From assembly GCF_018691265.1 (NCBI RefSeq), contig NW_024881327.1, positions 23,801,936 to 23,865,935 of the forward strand: a stretch of DNA of 64,000 nucleotides. The letters run 5' to 3'. This DNA comes from Tyto alba. Lineage: Eukaryota; Chordata; Aves; Strigiformes; Tytonidae. Made by a program: the position numbers and the translations under genes. The notes beneath the pieces were generated by a model. The model had not been told where the DNA came from, searched no databases, and saw nothing but the letters and a program-made list of their open reading frames with translations. Shown here one piece after another: positions 24,999-37,440 of this stretch (the stretch's first letter is position 1; every line of letters starts with the position of its first letter).

Positions 24999-26070
24999 TG
25001 TCGTGGTTTAGGCCTGATTGACAGCCAACCACAATGCAGCAGCTCTCTCTCCCTTCCCCTCCGGCAATGAGAAGGGACAGAGAGCCAGGCTTGGGGTTCG
25101 AGATAGGACTGGGATGGGGAAAAATCCCCCTTTTATAATCACGAGCAAAAGGCAGACTCGTTAGGGGAAGGAAAAAACCATACATTTATTACAGACACTA
25201 ACAACACATAACAGAGTAGGACAGTGAGAAGCATTGCCACATCTTGAGAACACCTTCCCCCCACCCCTCCCTTCTTCCCGGGCTCAGTTCTGCTCCCAAT
25301 ATCTCTACCTCCTCCCCCAGTGGCGCAGGGGCAGGGAATGGGGGGGTGCAGTCAGCGCTGCTTTTTTTCTTCATCTTCGGTGAGGGGAGTGTCCAAAACT
25401 TGTTCCTCCTGCTCCATCGTGGTCCCCCTCTCACAGGAGACAGTCCTCCACAAACTTTCTCAGACTTGAATTCCTCCCACGGGCCGCAGCGTTCCCCACA
25501 CTGCTCCATCATGGGTCACTAACTTCCTCCGACTGGATTCCCTCCCACGGCTGCAGCCCTTCCCGAGCTGCTCCGGCGTGGGACTCCCCCGCATGCTGCA
25601 ATCCTCCCAGCGCTGAATTACAGCAGCGGGGCTACCTTTTCCCACGAGACCCCGGCCTTCTTCAGGCACAGCACCTTGATCATCTGAGCAGGAGCAACAG
25701 GCCATAAATCAATGTCTGCCTCACTGTAGATCTCCATGGGTGGCAGGGGGGGGCCGCCCTGCCATCTCACCACAGGATACAGGGGGGTCTCTGCTCCGGC
25801 ACACCTCCCCCCTCCTTTCTTCCTCCGTTCCTCCACTGACCTTGGTGTTCACGCAGCTGTAGCAACTCCTCCTCACAATTCCCACTGCCTGTCACCACGT
25901 CCCTTCTTAAATAAGTTATCACAGAGGCGCAGCCGATTGACTCAGTTTCCCAAACATAAGTGGAGCTGACGTGGAGCTGGGGGAGCTTCGAGAAGCTTCT
26001 CACAGGGGGCCGCCCCGATAGCCCCCTCCCCTGCCACCAAAACACTCCACCACTCACTCAACCCAGGACA
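24999..26070 (-). mobile_element. Complete ERV solo LTR, 1.07 kb, minus strand
   Basis: The + strand starts TGTCGTGGTTTAGGCC and ends CACTCAACCCAGGACA; on the minus strand it reads TGTCCTGGGTTGAGTGAG at the start, a known avian LTR beginning. A perfect 5-bp direct repeat AGGCC flanks it (24994-24998 and 26071-26075). On the minus strand a TATA-like TTATTTAAG lies near 25906-25914 and AATAAA at 25185-25190. It is GC-rich compared with its surroundings, which produces many overlapping open frames of 60-104 codons on both strands; none resembles a retroviral protein. A 5-bp duplication fits class III (ERVL-like) integration, but the class is uncertain. Confidence 0.85.
25185..25190 (-). terminator. 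Polyadenylation signal of the 25-kb LTR
   Basis: On the minus strand this is AATAAA, in the last 200 bases of the LTR and about 720 bases downstream of its TATA-like box. Its position supports the minus-strand orientation and a rather long R region or a downstream-shifted start site. Confidence 0.5.
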
Positions 26071-29000
26071 AGGCCTTATTGGGAAAAAAAGCAAGAAGAA
26101 TATTGTTTGGGCTCCCATTATCAGAATGTATTAGATTCAACAGAAGAACATTGAAAGGAACAAATGCAAATAGTCAAAAAATGAATCTGCAATGGTCCTT
26201 TGGGGCTTCAAAAATTCCATTTACATTCTCTTCCATTTTCTCATGTTGTGTCTTCTTTCAGGGAAAGGAACTTGGAAAGATTCATGTGGAAGCATTAGCA
26301 AGCAAATGAAATTGTGGATGGGCAGCAATAAAACTAGTTACCTCCTATACTCATCACCTTCTAACTACAATAAGAACTGCTTTGGGCAAGAGAGGTGCAT
26401 CATTAAGCAAACTAAAAGATGTGAAAAGAAATATCTATTAAATTTCTAAGTAGATTTTCTACTGACTGGGACTGAAGGCCATTTTACTTGTTCATGGACT
26501 AACTTGCAATCAATATTAATTATCAAAGAAAGGATTGAATAAAGTTATTGCGATAGGATCAGCACAGGGTAATGAGCTGAAGCAATGTAACAGCATTCTC
26601 TCAATATAGTGAACTCATACATGACAACAGAATTAAAAAAAAAAAAAAAAATTAAAAAACTCATTATTACCTGAAAGCTAGATACATTTGACTAGACTTC
26701 ACTTTCATCTTTTTGTCTGTCTGCAAAGTTAGGTACGGTATACTGCATAGTTGTCTCAGAGAATAAATAAAAATGGGACTCTTAAGTTTTTTTGGTAAGA
26801 CTATATTCAGATAGAAGAAGTCCAGTTCATTTTTTAGTGCTGATTCCTTATAAAGTACCAAGAATCTCAGTGTTTTACAATGTGGCATTATCAGTTGTTT
26901 AATCAATACACTCTGCCAGAGTATGCTGCCATAAAAGGCATTCTAAAATAAAATGAAACATCCTTCACTATGCATTGTTAAACTCTATAGTCTGATCATT
27001 TTCATCCATTGTTATGCACTGCATAGTAATAATGATAATCCATTTTACTAGGTAACAAAATAGATTTGGTAGGAGGTGGAAAAAAAAAATAGAACAATTT
27101 CATCGCTCAAATTGTTTTCCTTCATTTAATATTAAACAAGTGCTGATTAAACAGTTAACAAATGTAAGGCAATTGAAAATATATCACTTCTGAGCTCAGT
27201 CCCTCCTACTGATAGGATTTTCCTTTTTGTAGGACACTAGACTTTGGGAGACGATGTTTCTGTCACACAGAAGTGATGAGAAAGTGGTGGAGATATATCA
27301 ATGTTTATAATGCTCTGGACTACAGGGTTCTGGAATTAATTGAGTTGCCTTTGTGCATAGAATATGCCCACTCAGCACAAATATGATCTGGTTGGGTAGC
27401 ATGCGGTAGTGAGTCAAGAGGTTTGGACTGTTCACACATCCTACAAAAAGTACCCAATGCAGCTGCCAGAAATATCTTCCTAGGCTTGGAATACTTTATC
27501 TCAGACTCTAAATTGTTCAGAACATTCATCCATACCACTCCAAATCAGATTTTTACACCAGTACTTTTATAGATTAATTCCATATTGCACTTGCAGCTAA
27601 ACTGACACAGTGCCACAATTCTGAAACCATTAGGTGGGATGAACTATGTGAGTTACTGAGTATGAATGCTAATGAATGGTTCATAATATGGCCAAACGGG
27701 AATACTCATGGAGTAAGATTCTATTAGGTCACAGTGTAGTGATCCAAATCCTACTTTTACAGAAGCCACTATTTTAAAAGCCAGCACATGCCGTACAATG
27801 CTAGAGATGATATCAGGGTTATACACTGCTTCAGAAAACAATTACTTGCTCGATTTATAGAATGTCTTGAAAGAATCAGATGAATCAAAAGAAAGAATCA
27901 TATTGAAGTATTTTCAAATAATGCACCATCTCCTTCCTTACCACTAGTGATTTTTATTAATTGAATTTTTAAAGTATTGTTCTAATTTCATTTGTTCAGA
28001 TGCTTATAACTGGATTTTACATTTTTGCTTATTTAATGAAAACAAAAAAAAATGTGACTGGTATTTCTTAATAGAAAATATTCTGTACATAGTTTTCATC
28101 TCTCTTCCAGGATAGCTTTTTTATTATTGAATAGCTTTTAAGGGAAACCTCCAGTCAGACTATATTTTTAGTTCTAGTTCATATTTTGCACAATCTGTCT
28201 TGACTGGTAAAATTTTGGATTCTTGTACCTATCTAGTTAATCAGACTAAGGGGTGTTGACCCCCCCCCAAGCCATAAATGTAATAGCACGGGACTGACTA
28301 TTCTTCTGGATCATAGATTCATAAGACAGTATCTAGCTTGTATTCTTACTCTGACAGAGCCTCTTCTCTCATTTCTGTCAGTCTTCAGAGACTTACTCAG
28401 CACTGGAATTTTATTCCATAGATACTATAGAGAGATACATAGTCCCTTTAGGATCAAACCCTGCAAAATATTCCACTTGCATTAAAATCTTTCGAGACCA
28501 GTGCTGCTTAGTATGCGGAAAGACCAGACCCTTCAGCTCCCCAAGTAAGTATTTATAATAGAGTTGGTCAGAAATTGGAATACTTCCATGGAAACATCTT
28601 GGTCTTGGCAAAACTACAAGTTTTGACAGCAAACTGGTCAATATTTTTCTCTAGTTCTAATTTGTAATTTCCATCAAAAAACAGTATCATTATCCTTTTC
28701 AGGAAGAATGTACACTTAACAGTGATGTCAGTTAAGAATTTAGTATTCCTTTTTTCAATTAAAAAAATGTTCTCATTGTTATGCTTGCAATTACTCTTAC
28801 CTATTTATTGTTGTGATGTTGATAAAACTGATTAAAAAAATGCTCTTAGATTCTCTTTCTCTCCCCACAAATTTTGCCTCATGACAGGACGATGCCAGTA
28901 GAGGGGAAAAAAAGGGTCTTTTTTCTGTTTTATATATTCTTTTAACATTCTGTTTCTGGAAAAATACATCCTACCAGGAAATTTCTCACTATTGCAAACT

Positions 29001-29289
29001 TGTCCAAACAGACACTGGAAAACAAAGACCATTAATTCAGCCTGGTTATTCTGAGGTGTGGTGCCTGCTGCAGTTCTTCACTGAACTAGCACTAAATTAT
29101 ACCACTTCAGACTTTATTTTAGTCTAATAAATATAAATATTAGTCTGCAATTTAATATTGGCTTCAAATAGGAAAATTCTGAGAAATTAAAGGAATTAAG
29201 AATGATATTATCTAGATTGAAGAATTTAGTGACCTTAGCATGAAAGCTTTAAGGGCACAGAGATTTTTCTGGAAATTATGTTTCAAACA
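26071..29289. other. Unique AT-rich non-coding DNA
   Basis: No gene or named repeat is visible beyond short A runs (26637-26650, 27078-27088) and a run of nine C near 28260. Open frames reach 85 codons and look random. Confidence 0.5.
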
Positions 29290-30840
29290 AAGGAGGAAAA
29301 AAAAAACTTATTAAAAAAGAATCCAGACCTAATTTATTGAAAAGTACATTAGGAATAGCAGCAATGATACAAAATAAAAAAGGTGGGTTGCCAAAGAAAG
29401 GAAATGCAGATCTTAAGAGGAAACTTCAAAAAACAATTTGATCTTGAAAATAATAAATACAACAGTAATAAGAAAATGCAACTGTTTAAACAAAAAGAAT
29501 AAGAAAAGAAGAAATATGTTCACTATGAACTTAGGAATGTTAAATTTTAAAGGCAAACTAAGTTTTGGTGAAAAGCTAAATATTTTATCTCAGCTTTTGA
29601 TAAGGAATATGCTATTAGGAAGGACAGAGAAACCCTCGTGGTTAAAAGTAACTGAATTGTTTACAGTCAGGTGGAAGGAAACCGCAGAATTTAGTGCACT
29701 CCATGCTGAGTCTGAGAGGGCAAAAAAAAGTCTGTCTTCAAATTCTGTCAGAACTGATGAAGACTCTCATAATTTGAAGGTATATAAACTAACGGAAAAA
29801 GTAATAAAATGCAACACACTTACCAGCAGTGGATAATGATGGACAAGTGCATTGTCTTTTTGAAGAAATAACTAACTGATTGTGTGTTTAATCTATATGA
29901 AGAAGTCATATATGTATTTGCATGGGAAATTACTGACTAACTTCAGAAATGCAGAACTGTAAAGTGCAACTGTGGACAGCATATGGAAGGAGAACTTTAG
30001 ACATGAATATGGGATGCATGAAAAAGGAAATATCAGGCTACAGAGAAGTGTTTTGTGGAGTTATACAATGATTGTTTCTGGGGTAGATGTTCATAACATT
30101 AGTTGCTTTGGCATAAAACCACTGTAGTTATGAAATTTGCTGATAACTAAGTTGGCATACATCATCAAAGAACTGGAGTATTCTATAGGAAAAATTAGAG
30201 TTTAGCAGTAGAAATAGGATGACATTTATTATTATGAAGCCAAAGTTATTGCAATGTAGCAGATAACAGTTTTGTTATTGGCCTCTACCAGTGAGTGCCT
30301 GTCACCTGGAAACAACAGGACACGAATAAAAAAACATTATTCTGCCAGTGTGAAATCAGTTTAAATATCTTTCAAGTTTTACACTTCTTGTTTACAGGAC
30401 GACTAATATGTATCAAAGTAATACACCATGAAGAAGGTGTAGAGACTATATATAGTAAGATAATTCTATTGGATATTACAAAATAATCTGTTGAACAAGG
30501 ACCTACTGGAGCTCCATCTTGAATACTATATATAAATCTGGTCACATATACTTAAGAAAGATTAATTTGTACCAGAACAGCTGCTGAGAAGGACTATTGA
30601 AATGCTGAAGGGAAAACTAAGCTTGTTTATGCTAGCAAAAAATAGAGATTGTAAGGGCATTGCATTGTTCTCAATAAATACATAGGAAATGTAAATACTG
30701 GGAAGGAAAAGTCACATATAAAATCATAAAGCATTTTTTGAAAGAAGAAATATTTTTTAACAAAAGAAGAGTAACATTGAAAGAGACTTCTAACCATGAG
30801 TTTGACTAAATCCCAGACTGCTATGCAGGAGTCCACTACT
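29290..30840 (+). mobile_element. Very old CR1-type LINE fragment, plus strand
   Basis: The best evidence is in 30120-30840, where the order of CR1 reverse-transcriptase 3' blocks can be followed. GAAATTTGCTGATAACTAAG at about 30136 is the decayed counterpart of the catalytic F-A-D-D box. GCAGTAGAAATAGGATGACA at about 30205 follows it. Then come CTTGAATACTATATATAAAT and CTGGTCACA at about 30520-30545, AAGCTTGTTTATGCTAGCAA at about 30619, CAATAAATACATAGG at about 30673, and CTTCTAACCATGAGTTTGAC at about 30786. In-frame stops and indels show it is long dead. Sequence from about 29290 is A-rich and may be earlier parts of the same open reading frame, but that extension is weaker. The subfamily cannot be named. 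Confidence 0.55.
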
Positions 30841-33800
30841 TATTCATATTCAGAATCATAATGGCTGCCACTGAGGCATGCTATCCAGACTACTGCACAA
30901 TTTTCAATTTTGCTTCACAAACATAACATCTCCTACATGTGGGTACTGTAAAATATTATATCAATATCCTATAATTCATATGTAGCATCTTTTGTTTCCT
31001 TGTGTGTGTCAGAAGGGGAACCATTAAGTAGAATAAGGATGCTGTTCAAGTTTCTTGATGAGGACTTTGTCAATTTATTTTACTTTTGGAATTTAGGAAT
31101 ATTTTTCTGTATGGTATTTTGGAACTTCCTCACCAACATAAATTCTCTTACAGGATTTTCTATCACATATACAACAGAAAAAGACAGTTTATTGTTTGTC
31201 CCTTCCTGGCACTCATGGTAGAGAAGATGTGGAAGGGACTGGAGCTAGAACTGGCCACCCAGCCCCTAGAGCAACATATGCCATTAGGTAAAAGTTACTT
31301 CTGTCCCCGGGCTGCTGCAGTTTGGACCACAGCAGAGAATGAGAACACCATGACAGACATTCTGACAGCTTCATACATCAGCTACGCCCAGTGTACTCTG
31401 CTGAGGAGAAATTAGTATTATGCCCTTACTTACTGAAGTCAATATATTTGTCTAAGTGTTGAGTCAAAAATGAGACATATTTCAGTAGTTTATTCTTTCC
31501 TTAAGTAGTGAAGATGTAATAATTATTAATATCATTGATGGAAAATTTTATTCACTCACCCTTAAGCTGTACAGTTCATACAGAATTCATTCCAATAATC
31601 TTGTAATTCTGCCCTTATAAATAGTATTCATTATACCTCCCTGGATTTCATACAAAGAGTGTCTGAAAAACACATGAACAATATAATTTAATTACAGAGA
31701 CATAAAAGATGTTAAGGGTGATAAATGTATTTTATGACCTTTAAAATGAAGCCAGACAACATTCATATTCTTTCTGTTTTTGCAAGCATTGGTGAGTGTC
31801 TCGAGTTTCAGAAAAAAACCCTATTTTGATGGGAACTGATTCTTATTCCTCATTCATAAGGGACTGCATTGCCGGTGCTGTGAATGGTGTATCAGTTTTA
31901 CAGCCACCACACAAGGCACTCAGATAAACTTTCTCCAGGTTCTGTCATACAAAATTGTACTAGAATAGACAGAAATTACTCATTTAATGACAGACTAAAA
32001 TTCAATATTGTAACTCCAGAATGTATTGTAAGTACTAGGGTTGTTTGAAACCAAAAGGAATTTAAAATATAAAATGCTAGCTGCAGGTGATACTACTAAT
32101 AACTATGCACAATATTGTATATAGTGATATTGAACTGGACACATTCTTTCTTGCATACAGTTATTTACAACTTCACCATCAACAGAAATCATTACAAAAA
32201 TAATCTCTGCCAGACATTAGAATTCCAAAGATCATCAGGCTGAATGACTGGGTCTGTAAAATAAAGGTCATATTGATGTTTCCTTACATTGCAGGAGGTT
32301 ATATATTTATTTCACTTCGTCCTTTTTTTTTTTTTTTTTTTTTTTTTTTTCCCCTTCCAGAATACGCTGCATTTGTTTATTAACAGAAATTGGAACCCTG
32401 GTAGAGAAGTCTAAATAGCGTGTGGATTTATATTGTTTGAACATAAATCTTGGACTGGCTCTATAGTAACCAGCTTAGAATTACTATGGCTTTATATCAG
32501 AAAAGACAATTTGTTGCAGAAATATTTACATTTTTAGATGGTAGTGCTAATGTTAGTAGACTAATGATTAAGTAATGTATAAACATTATTTCTCATATAT
32601 TTTTGACTGTTTACTCTTATTTTACTATTGTTATTTCCATTTCAGAGCTATCAGTGGCCACAGTCTTAAAATACATTTCATACTTAACAATTATTTTTAT
32701 TTTTCACGGTGATACCATCTGTTTTAATTGATCTGATCGCTTTAGTCCAGAGATCATATGTTACATCATATGCATGGGTAAGAAAAAATCCCTTGTGATA
32801 GTCAACAAGCTTAATTTAGCACTTGGAAAGTTGTGAGTTTCCCATCTGCTGAGATTTAGCAAATATATGTTTGCAATGGTTTCTTTCTGCAGATGTTAAA
32901 CTTGTAACTATGTGATAATTTTTAGCTGTGAATGTCAGAGTAGAGATAGCAGGTATGTTCCACAAGTAACAAAAAATACTCATGTGTCTTTTTTTTTTTC
33001 AATTCCTTTTTCAGGCCCAAGGCAAAGGAGTTGGTCCAGTACTGAAAGGAGATTAACTGCTGCTAGGACTATTGTTTAGCTGTTATTGCCTAGCTGGATG
33101 ACAAAGACCAGAGAAGAAAGGTCATGGTGAGGATTCCTAGTGTGGCCAGGGATTATATAATCTGTAATTAATTTCCTTTTCATTTCTTTTTTGGAAATCA
33201 CATTGAGGCCATCAGCCATCAAATGAATGTAACAATTTATACAGATTAGAAGATGAAATATCTGAAGGTCTTACATAACACACTGAATAATTGCTGTCAT
33301 CTAACCTTATTTTGACCACTGCACATATGGAATTTTGGTTGTCATGGGAGTTATTTCATTGGCTAAATAAAAATTGCTCTTCTCTTTTGCATACATTATG
33401 CATGAGTCAATCCAGATTTTCTTTGGCTTTGCTGTGCAAGTCTGTATTTACATCCTTCTTTCTGCAGACAGAAAACTATGTGTTGATCACTTACTTTTAT
33501 TACCTCATTTTTGTTATGGCACAAGTATATTACCTTTTCTCTCTGTGGTTAAGCACTTCACTCATGAGCTTTCTGAAGCTGTACTGCAACAGCTTAATTC
33601 TGCTTATAACCTACTTCCAGGCTTTAAAATGTACTTGTAAATTGATTTCCATGCTGTCAGCTGAAGATCTTTACCTGCTACCTTCGTCTTCTAAGTCATG
33701 GCAAGCATACTTTTGTCTCATACTAGCCACTGTTTTTGACAATACTTACCATCCCTACAGGAAGTAAAATTTCATTTACCTTTTCCATAGGATATGGATA

Positions 33801-36179
33801 TATATGTCAGTCATACTTAGGTTTTAATTATAGAGAGGAAGGCATTTTACCATCTCTGCAAAATGAAGAAATATTCAGCCTGAATAAATATCAAAATATC
33901 CTAAGGTCTAGAATATCACTTCACACAAATAAACATTTGAATGTTTGATTACATGCTAAATATAGTAATCACTGAGGACAGTGTGAAAAGTATGGTTTTC
34001 ACTCTACAATAAATCCTGTGTAAGTATACACTCTCCCTCCTAGAACTTGGTTCTCTTTCCTTTTGCTGCATAACAAGTTGAAATGATAAACAATTTCACC
34101 TATGCTAAAGGCATTCTTTAGCATCTGCATCTTCCTTTCTCACAACACAACCTTCTTCCCCGATGTCTATGAAAATTATTTCCTGTCAACGAGTAAAAGG
34201 GACACTTTTATCAGCTATTAGTGCTGTGTTATGACTTCATCTGTGAATATGTCTGCACCTAGTCTGTAAAAAGACTTCATCAAGCACTGCTCTTTCTTAC
34301 ACTGCAAATACTCTGGGGTCACAGCAGTGAAAAAAGTCTATGTGGCTCTGTCCTTTTCTGCTGTGTTCAGGGTGGTGATGAAGTTACTCCCTTTCCCAGA
34401 TTCTCTGCAAACTCTTGAAAGCCTGTTCATCCTCAGCTTGAACAAATATTTCCTGGAGCTTGAAAAACAGGGTTAGTACTTTTTGGAAGAAATATGACCT
34501 AAATAACCAAGTATCTATTGGAGACACATGAATAGGAAGAAGAGGAATACTACTCTGGGTCAAAGCTAAAAGTTTGAGGGAAATCTTTATAACCAAAGTT
34601 TTAAAAAAATACCTTTCGATCCCAAATGGGGCAGAGTAGTGAAGAAAGTCACAAGGAAATGTATGAAATAAATTCATGCAGAACAGCAGCAGCTCAAAAT
34701 GGAAGTTAACGAGGTAACAGACTATCTTTCCAACAGACAAGTTATTAAAACTGAAATAAATTACTGAAATAAATATCAAACATGACCACAATAGGTTTGG
34801 ACACCTATTTAGATGTGTATTAATAGTCATGTCCCCAGTTTCCTTATTTTGAAGATGTCAGGGCAGCTTCCCCTCAAGGTGAGTTGGAACAGTGTGCATT
34901 ATTACCTGTTTGCTGTTTTTTTTTTTTTTTTCCCCTGCCATTAGCTGCCCTTGAGTTTTGTACATATCTTTACTGTTGGTACATTATTTTCTTTGCATCT
35001 TCACAACATTTAGCTGTCAATGATAGAAAAATGTACGTGCTTTGAATATATGTGAATGTATGGTACCTAGCACAGTGGCCATCTAACTGGGACATTTAGG
35101 TACTAGTAGTATAAAAATCGAGGACAAAATAGAATCATCCACAGACAAAGTGATCCCTGAAGTGTGGATTCATCAAACTGCAAAATTTTAACTGCCAGGA
35201 CTCACTTAGCTATAAGTGAAATGTTAGCTTTTAAAATGGAGAAGTCATTTATAGGCAGGTGTTTTACTTTTATGAACTTTTTAAAGTATGGAACTAAACA
35301 CAGAGCTCAAGTTTGGATCAGAAATTTTCCTGGGGTACAGTAGCTATATGGAGATGGGCATATATCATAAAATTCTGGGTTTAGTATGGATTTACTGAAT
35401 TTACTTATTACAGTTATTCCAAACCATATAACAAGCCCTACTCCTGTTTTTAATAACTAGTTTCAGTCAGTCCCTAATGTCATTAGTACAGCTCATTAAT
35501 ATCAGCTCTCTCCTGCACTCTCTTCTGCTTTCAAAATTAATTAAGCTATTGGCACATTAACTGGAAGGAAGAGGCTATAGCTTTATTTATGTAGAAAACA
35601 ATAAGAGCATAAATCAAGAGGAGTAATCCTAATGTTTTAGAATTGACCTTATGAAGGGGTACTTTGCCAAATGACAACAGCATCTGTTCAAATGGATAAA
35701 AACACACCAAGTGAAAGGAACGCAGCCACTTTTCTCTCAAATACTGTGGAAATGTTGCTCACTTTTTACTGACCCCCACCCCCACCTTCTTTGGTATCCA
35801 TCACCCAGTCCATTGTACCATTAGCAGTCAAATTTTCCTTTTACTGTGTATTTTTTCATCCACCAAAACTCTTAGAACCTTTATTCGAATATAAAGATAT
35901 GTAATATAATTATGATAACTGATGTGGTATTTCCCTTCTATGTTTGATAATATTTTTAAAGGAACATTAGCCTTCTGAATTATATACTCTTATATTTGTA
36001 CATGAACGCTACCACAGAATTAGCTTAGAACAGCTACGGAAGGTGCATACACTAGATATCTGCAGATAGTCATGGAAAAGGACTGGCTTTTTCTGCAACT
36101 TTTAAAACAGGTAGCAGCACATATCAGGGAGAAATATTTGTGAGGACTGACATTTTATTGGATTTTAATTCAAATATCA
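30841..36179. other. Unique AT-rich non-coding DNA with poly(T) tracts
   Basis: No gene is supported. A 28-base T run (32323-32350) and a 16-base T run (34916-34931) occur. Two long open frames exist: 158 codons (33291-33767, +) and 148 codons (34384-34830, -). Both are in T-rich or A-rich DNA, contain mainly hydrophobic residues dictated by T-rich codons, and resemble no family I know. Acceptor-like pyrimidine tracts end at 32360 and 33014. Confidence 0.45.
32323..32350. repeat. Uninterrupted run of 28 T
   Basis: A pure homopolymer followed by CCCCTTCCAG, so that the whole looks like a strong splice-acceptor tract on the + strand. It may equally be the reverse complement of a retroposon poly(A) tail, but no element is recognisable to its right. 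Confidence 0.95.
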
Positions 36180-36566
36180 GTGATTAAAAGGCAACACAAC
36201 TTCCCCTGCAGGTCAGCCACTACCACAACCACAGCCACAGGTTTCGGCACTGCAGGCTGGGAGAAGGAAACGCCAGCATGGTGCCTAGATATTATGCTGA
36301 GGATGCCTCCTTTGGCACACAACTGGAGAGGGTTTTCCATCACACGCCGTAGGGTGCAGCATGGCTCCGGCTGCTTGCTCATCCTGAGCAGCTACTGGGT
36401 TATGAGCCTCAGCCCAGTTGAGACAGCATCTCCTGGAAAGGAAGGAGGGGTTTCCAGGGGTTCCCAGTGGTCTAAGCACAACCTGAAGGGTGGCGGGAAG
36501 TCACTGAGCTTTTGCCAGTCTTTCCCCCTAAGGGCAAGGACCAGGATGAAATTACCCATCTCCTAG
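36180..36566 (+). other. Unclassified GC-richer segment with a 128-codon open frame
   Basis: This block has clearly higher G+C than the kilobases on either side and contains ACCACAACCACAGCCACAGG near 36222. It holds a 128-codon frame on + and 64- and 70-codon frames on the minus strand. The plus-strand peptide has a short run of threonines and no motif that I recognise. It could be an old LTR or other repeat, a regulatory region, or an exon of a non-coding RNA; nothing in the sequence decides. Confidence 0.25.
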
Positions 36567-37044
36567 GGTCACTGTTGATTTTTCAGGCTTATTTCCACAA
36601 GCAACCTGCCATCTACTCTCCCCCAGTATCCCTCAGGAGGAACGAGTGTTCTGATTTGTAATTAAAACATTTCAGATGCTGTGTTAGACAGACACTAACC
36701 AGCCCCTGGGGACTGACTTTGCTCACAGGTTCTGAATACACTGCTAATTGCTATTTAAAGTAATAATTCAAGAGACCCTTCTTCCCACAAGCTTACATGT
36801 CTTTATAAGTCCATGAGATCTGATTACGTTCAGTCTGGTTGCTTGTGATCCGTATTTTGTGATTTTGTTTAGGTGAGGAGTTAGAATACCCCTCCCCTCT
36901 TTCCCACTACATGGCCCTCTTTCTCTCCCCCTTGTCCCCATGTCACCTGCCCAGTGTACAAGCACCTGGATTTCTGATCAGGACCAGGATCCTCCTCAGT
37001 TTCTCTATTGCTGAAAGTGCTGGTGATATTCACAGAATACACTG

Positions 37045-37066
37045 AAAAAAAAAAAAAAAAAAAAAA
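37045..37066. repeat. Run of 22 A
   Basis: A pure homopolymer in unique DNA. It follows the moderately GC-rich 36.5-37.0 kb stretch, and may be a retroposon tail, but no source transcript is recognised. Confidence 0.95.
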
Positions 37067-37122
37067 CAAGTAGATGTGACATTTTTGACTTTTCATTAGC
37101 AGAAAGTATTTGGGAAAGCTAT

Positions 37123-37440
37123 TGTCATGGTTACGAAACTAAGAGACACCTTTCAGGACCCTTTCTTTGCAGGTTCTCACTGAGTGCACCCACTCAGGTG
37201 TGTGACCTTCAGCAGAGTATGCTACAGTAATATCGCTCGGACCAAGGCCCGAGTTATCTTTGGGTATGCATTTGAATTAGTATAGGAGGTTTAAGGTTTC
37301 CCTTCAAGAGCTTCCTTCTGGGAGCCTGTAGCAAAAGTCGATTGTAGCAACTAATAGAGTTTTTCCCAAATACAGCACGTTCTGTCCATTTCTCAAACGT
37401 ATGAAACATTTAGAATAAAGAGGGCTGGTTGCTGATGCAC
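37123..37440 (+). repeat. Possible old LTR or other interspersed repeat, unclassified
   Basis: The segment begins TGTCATGGTTACGAAACTAA and contains CTCGGACCAAGGCCCGAGTT (near 37236), itself an inverted repeat (CTCGG / CCGAG). An AATAAA occurs near 37414. The composition and the TG start remind me of avian LTRs, but I cannot place it in a family, do not see a CA end and find no target-site duplication. Treat the limits as a guess. Confidence 0.3.

Noticed and set aside
25198..26057. Several overlapping 64-104 codon frames on both strands
   Set aside because: All lie inside the GC-rich 25-kb LTR. LTRs do not normally encode proteins and none of these resembles a retroviral product.
29438..29836. 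132-codon plus-strand frame, lysine-rich
   Set aside because: It sits in the probable upstream part of an ancient CR1 fragment in A-rich DNA. I found no specific match to justify a gene call.
33291..33767. 158-codon open frame on +
   Set aside because: It is the longest simple frame, but its hydrophobic composition follows from T-rich DNA, a second 88-codon frame overlaps it, and I recognise no domain or splice context.
34384..34830. 148-codon open frame on the minus strand
   Set aside because: The frame is rich in F, L, I and S from AT-rich DNA, with no motif. It ends in a charged stretch that resembles nothing I know. Chance is a sufficient explanation in 64 kb and six frames.
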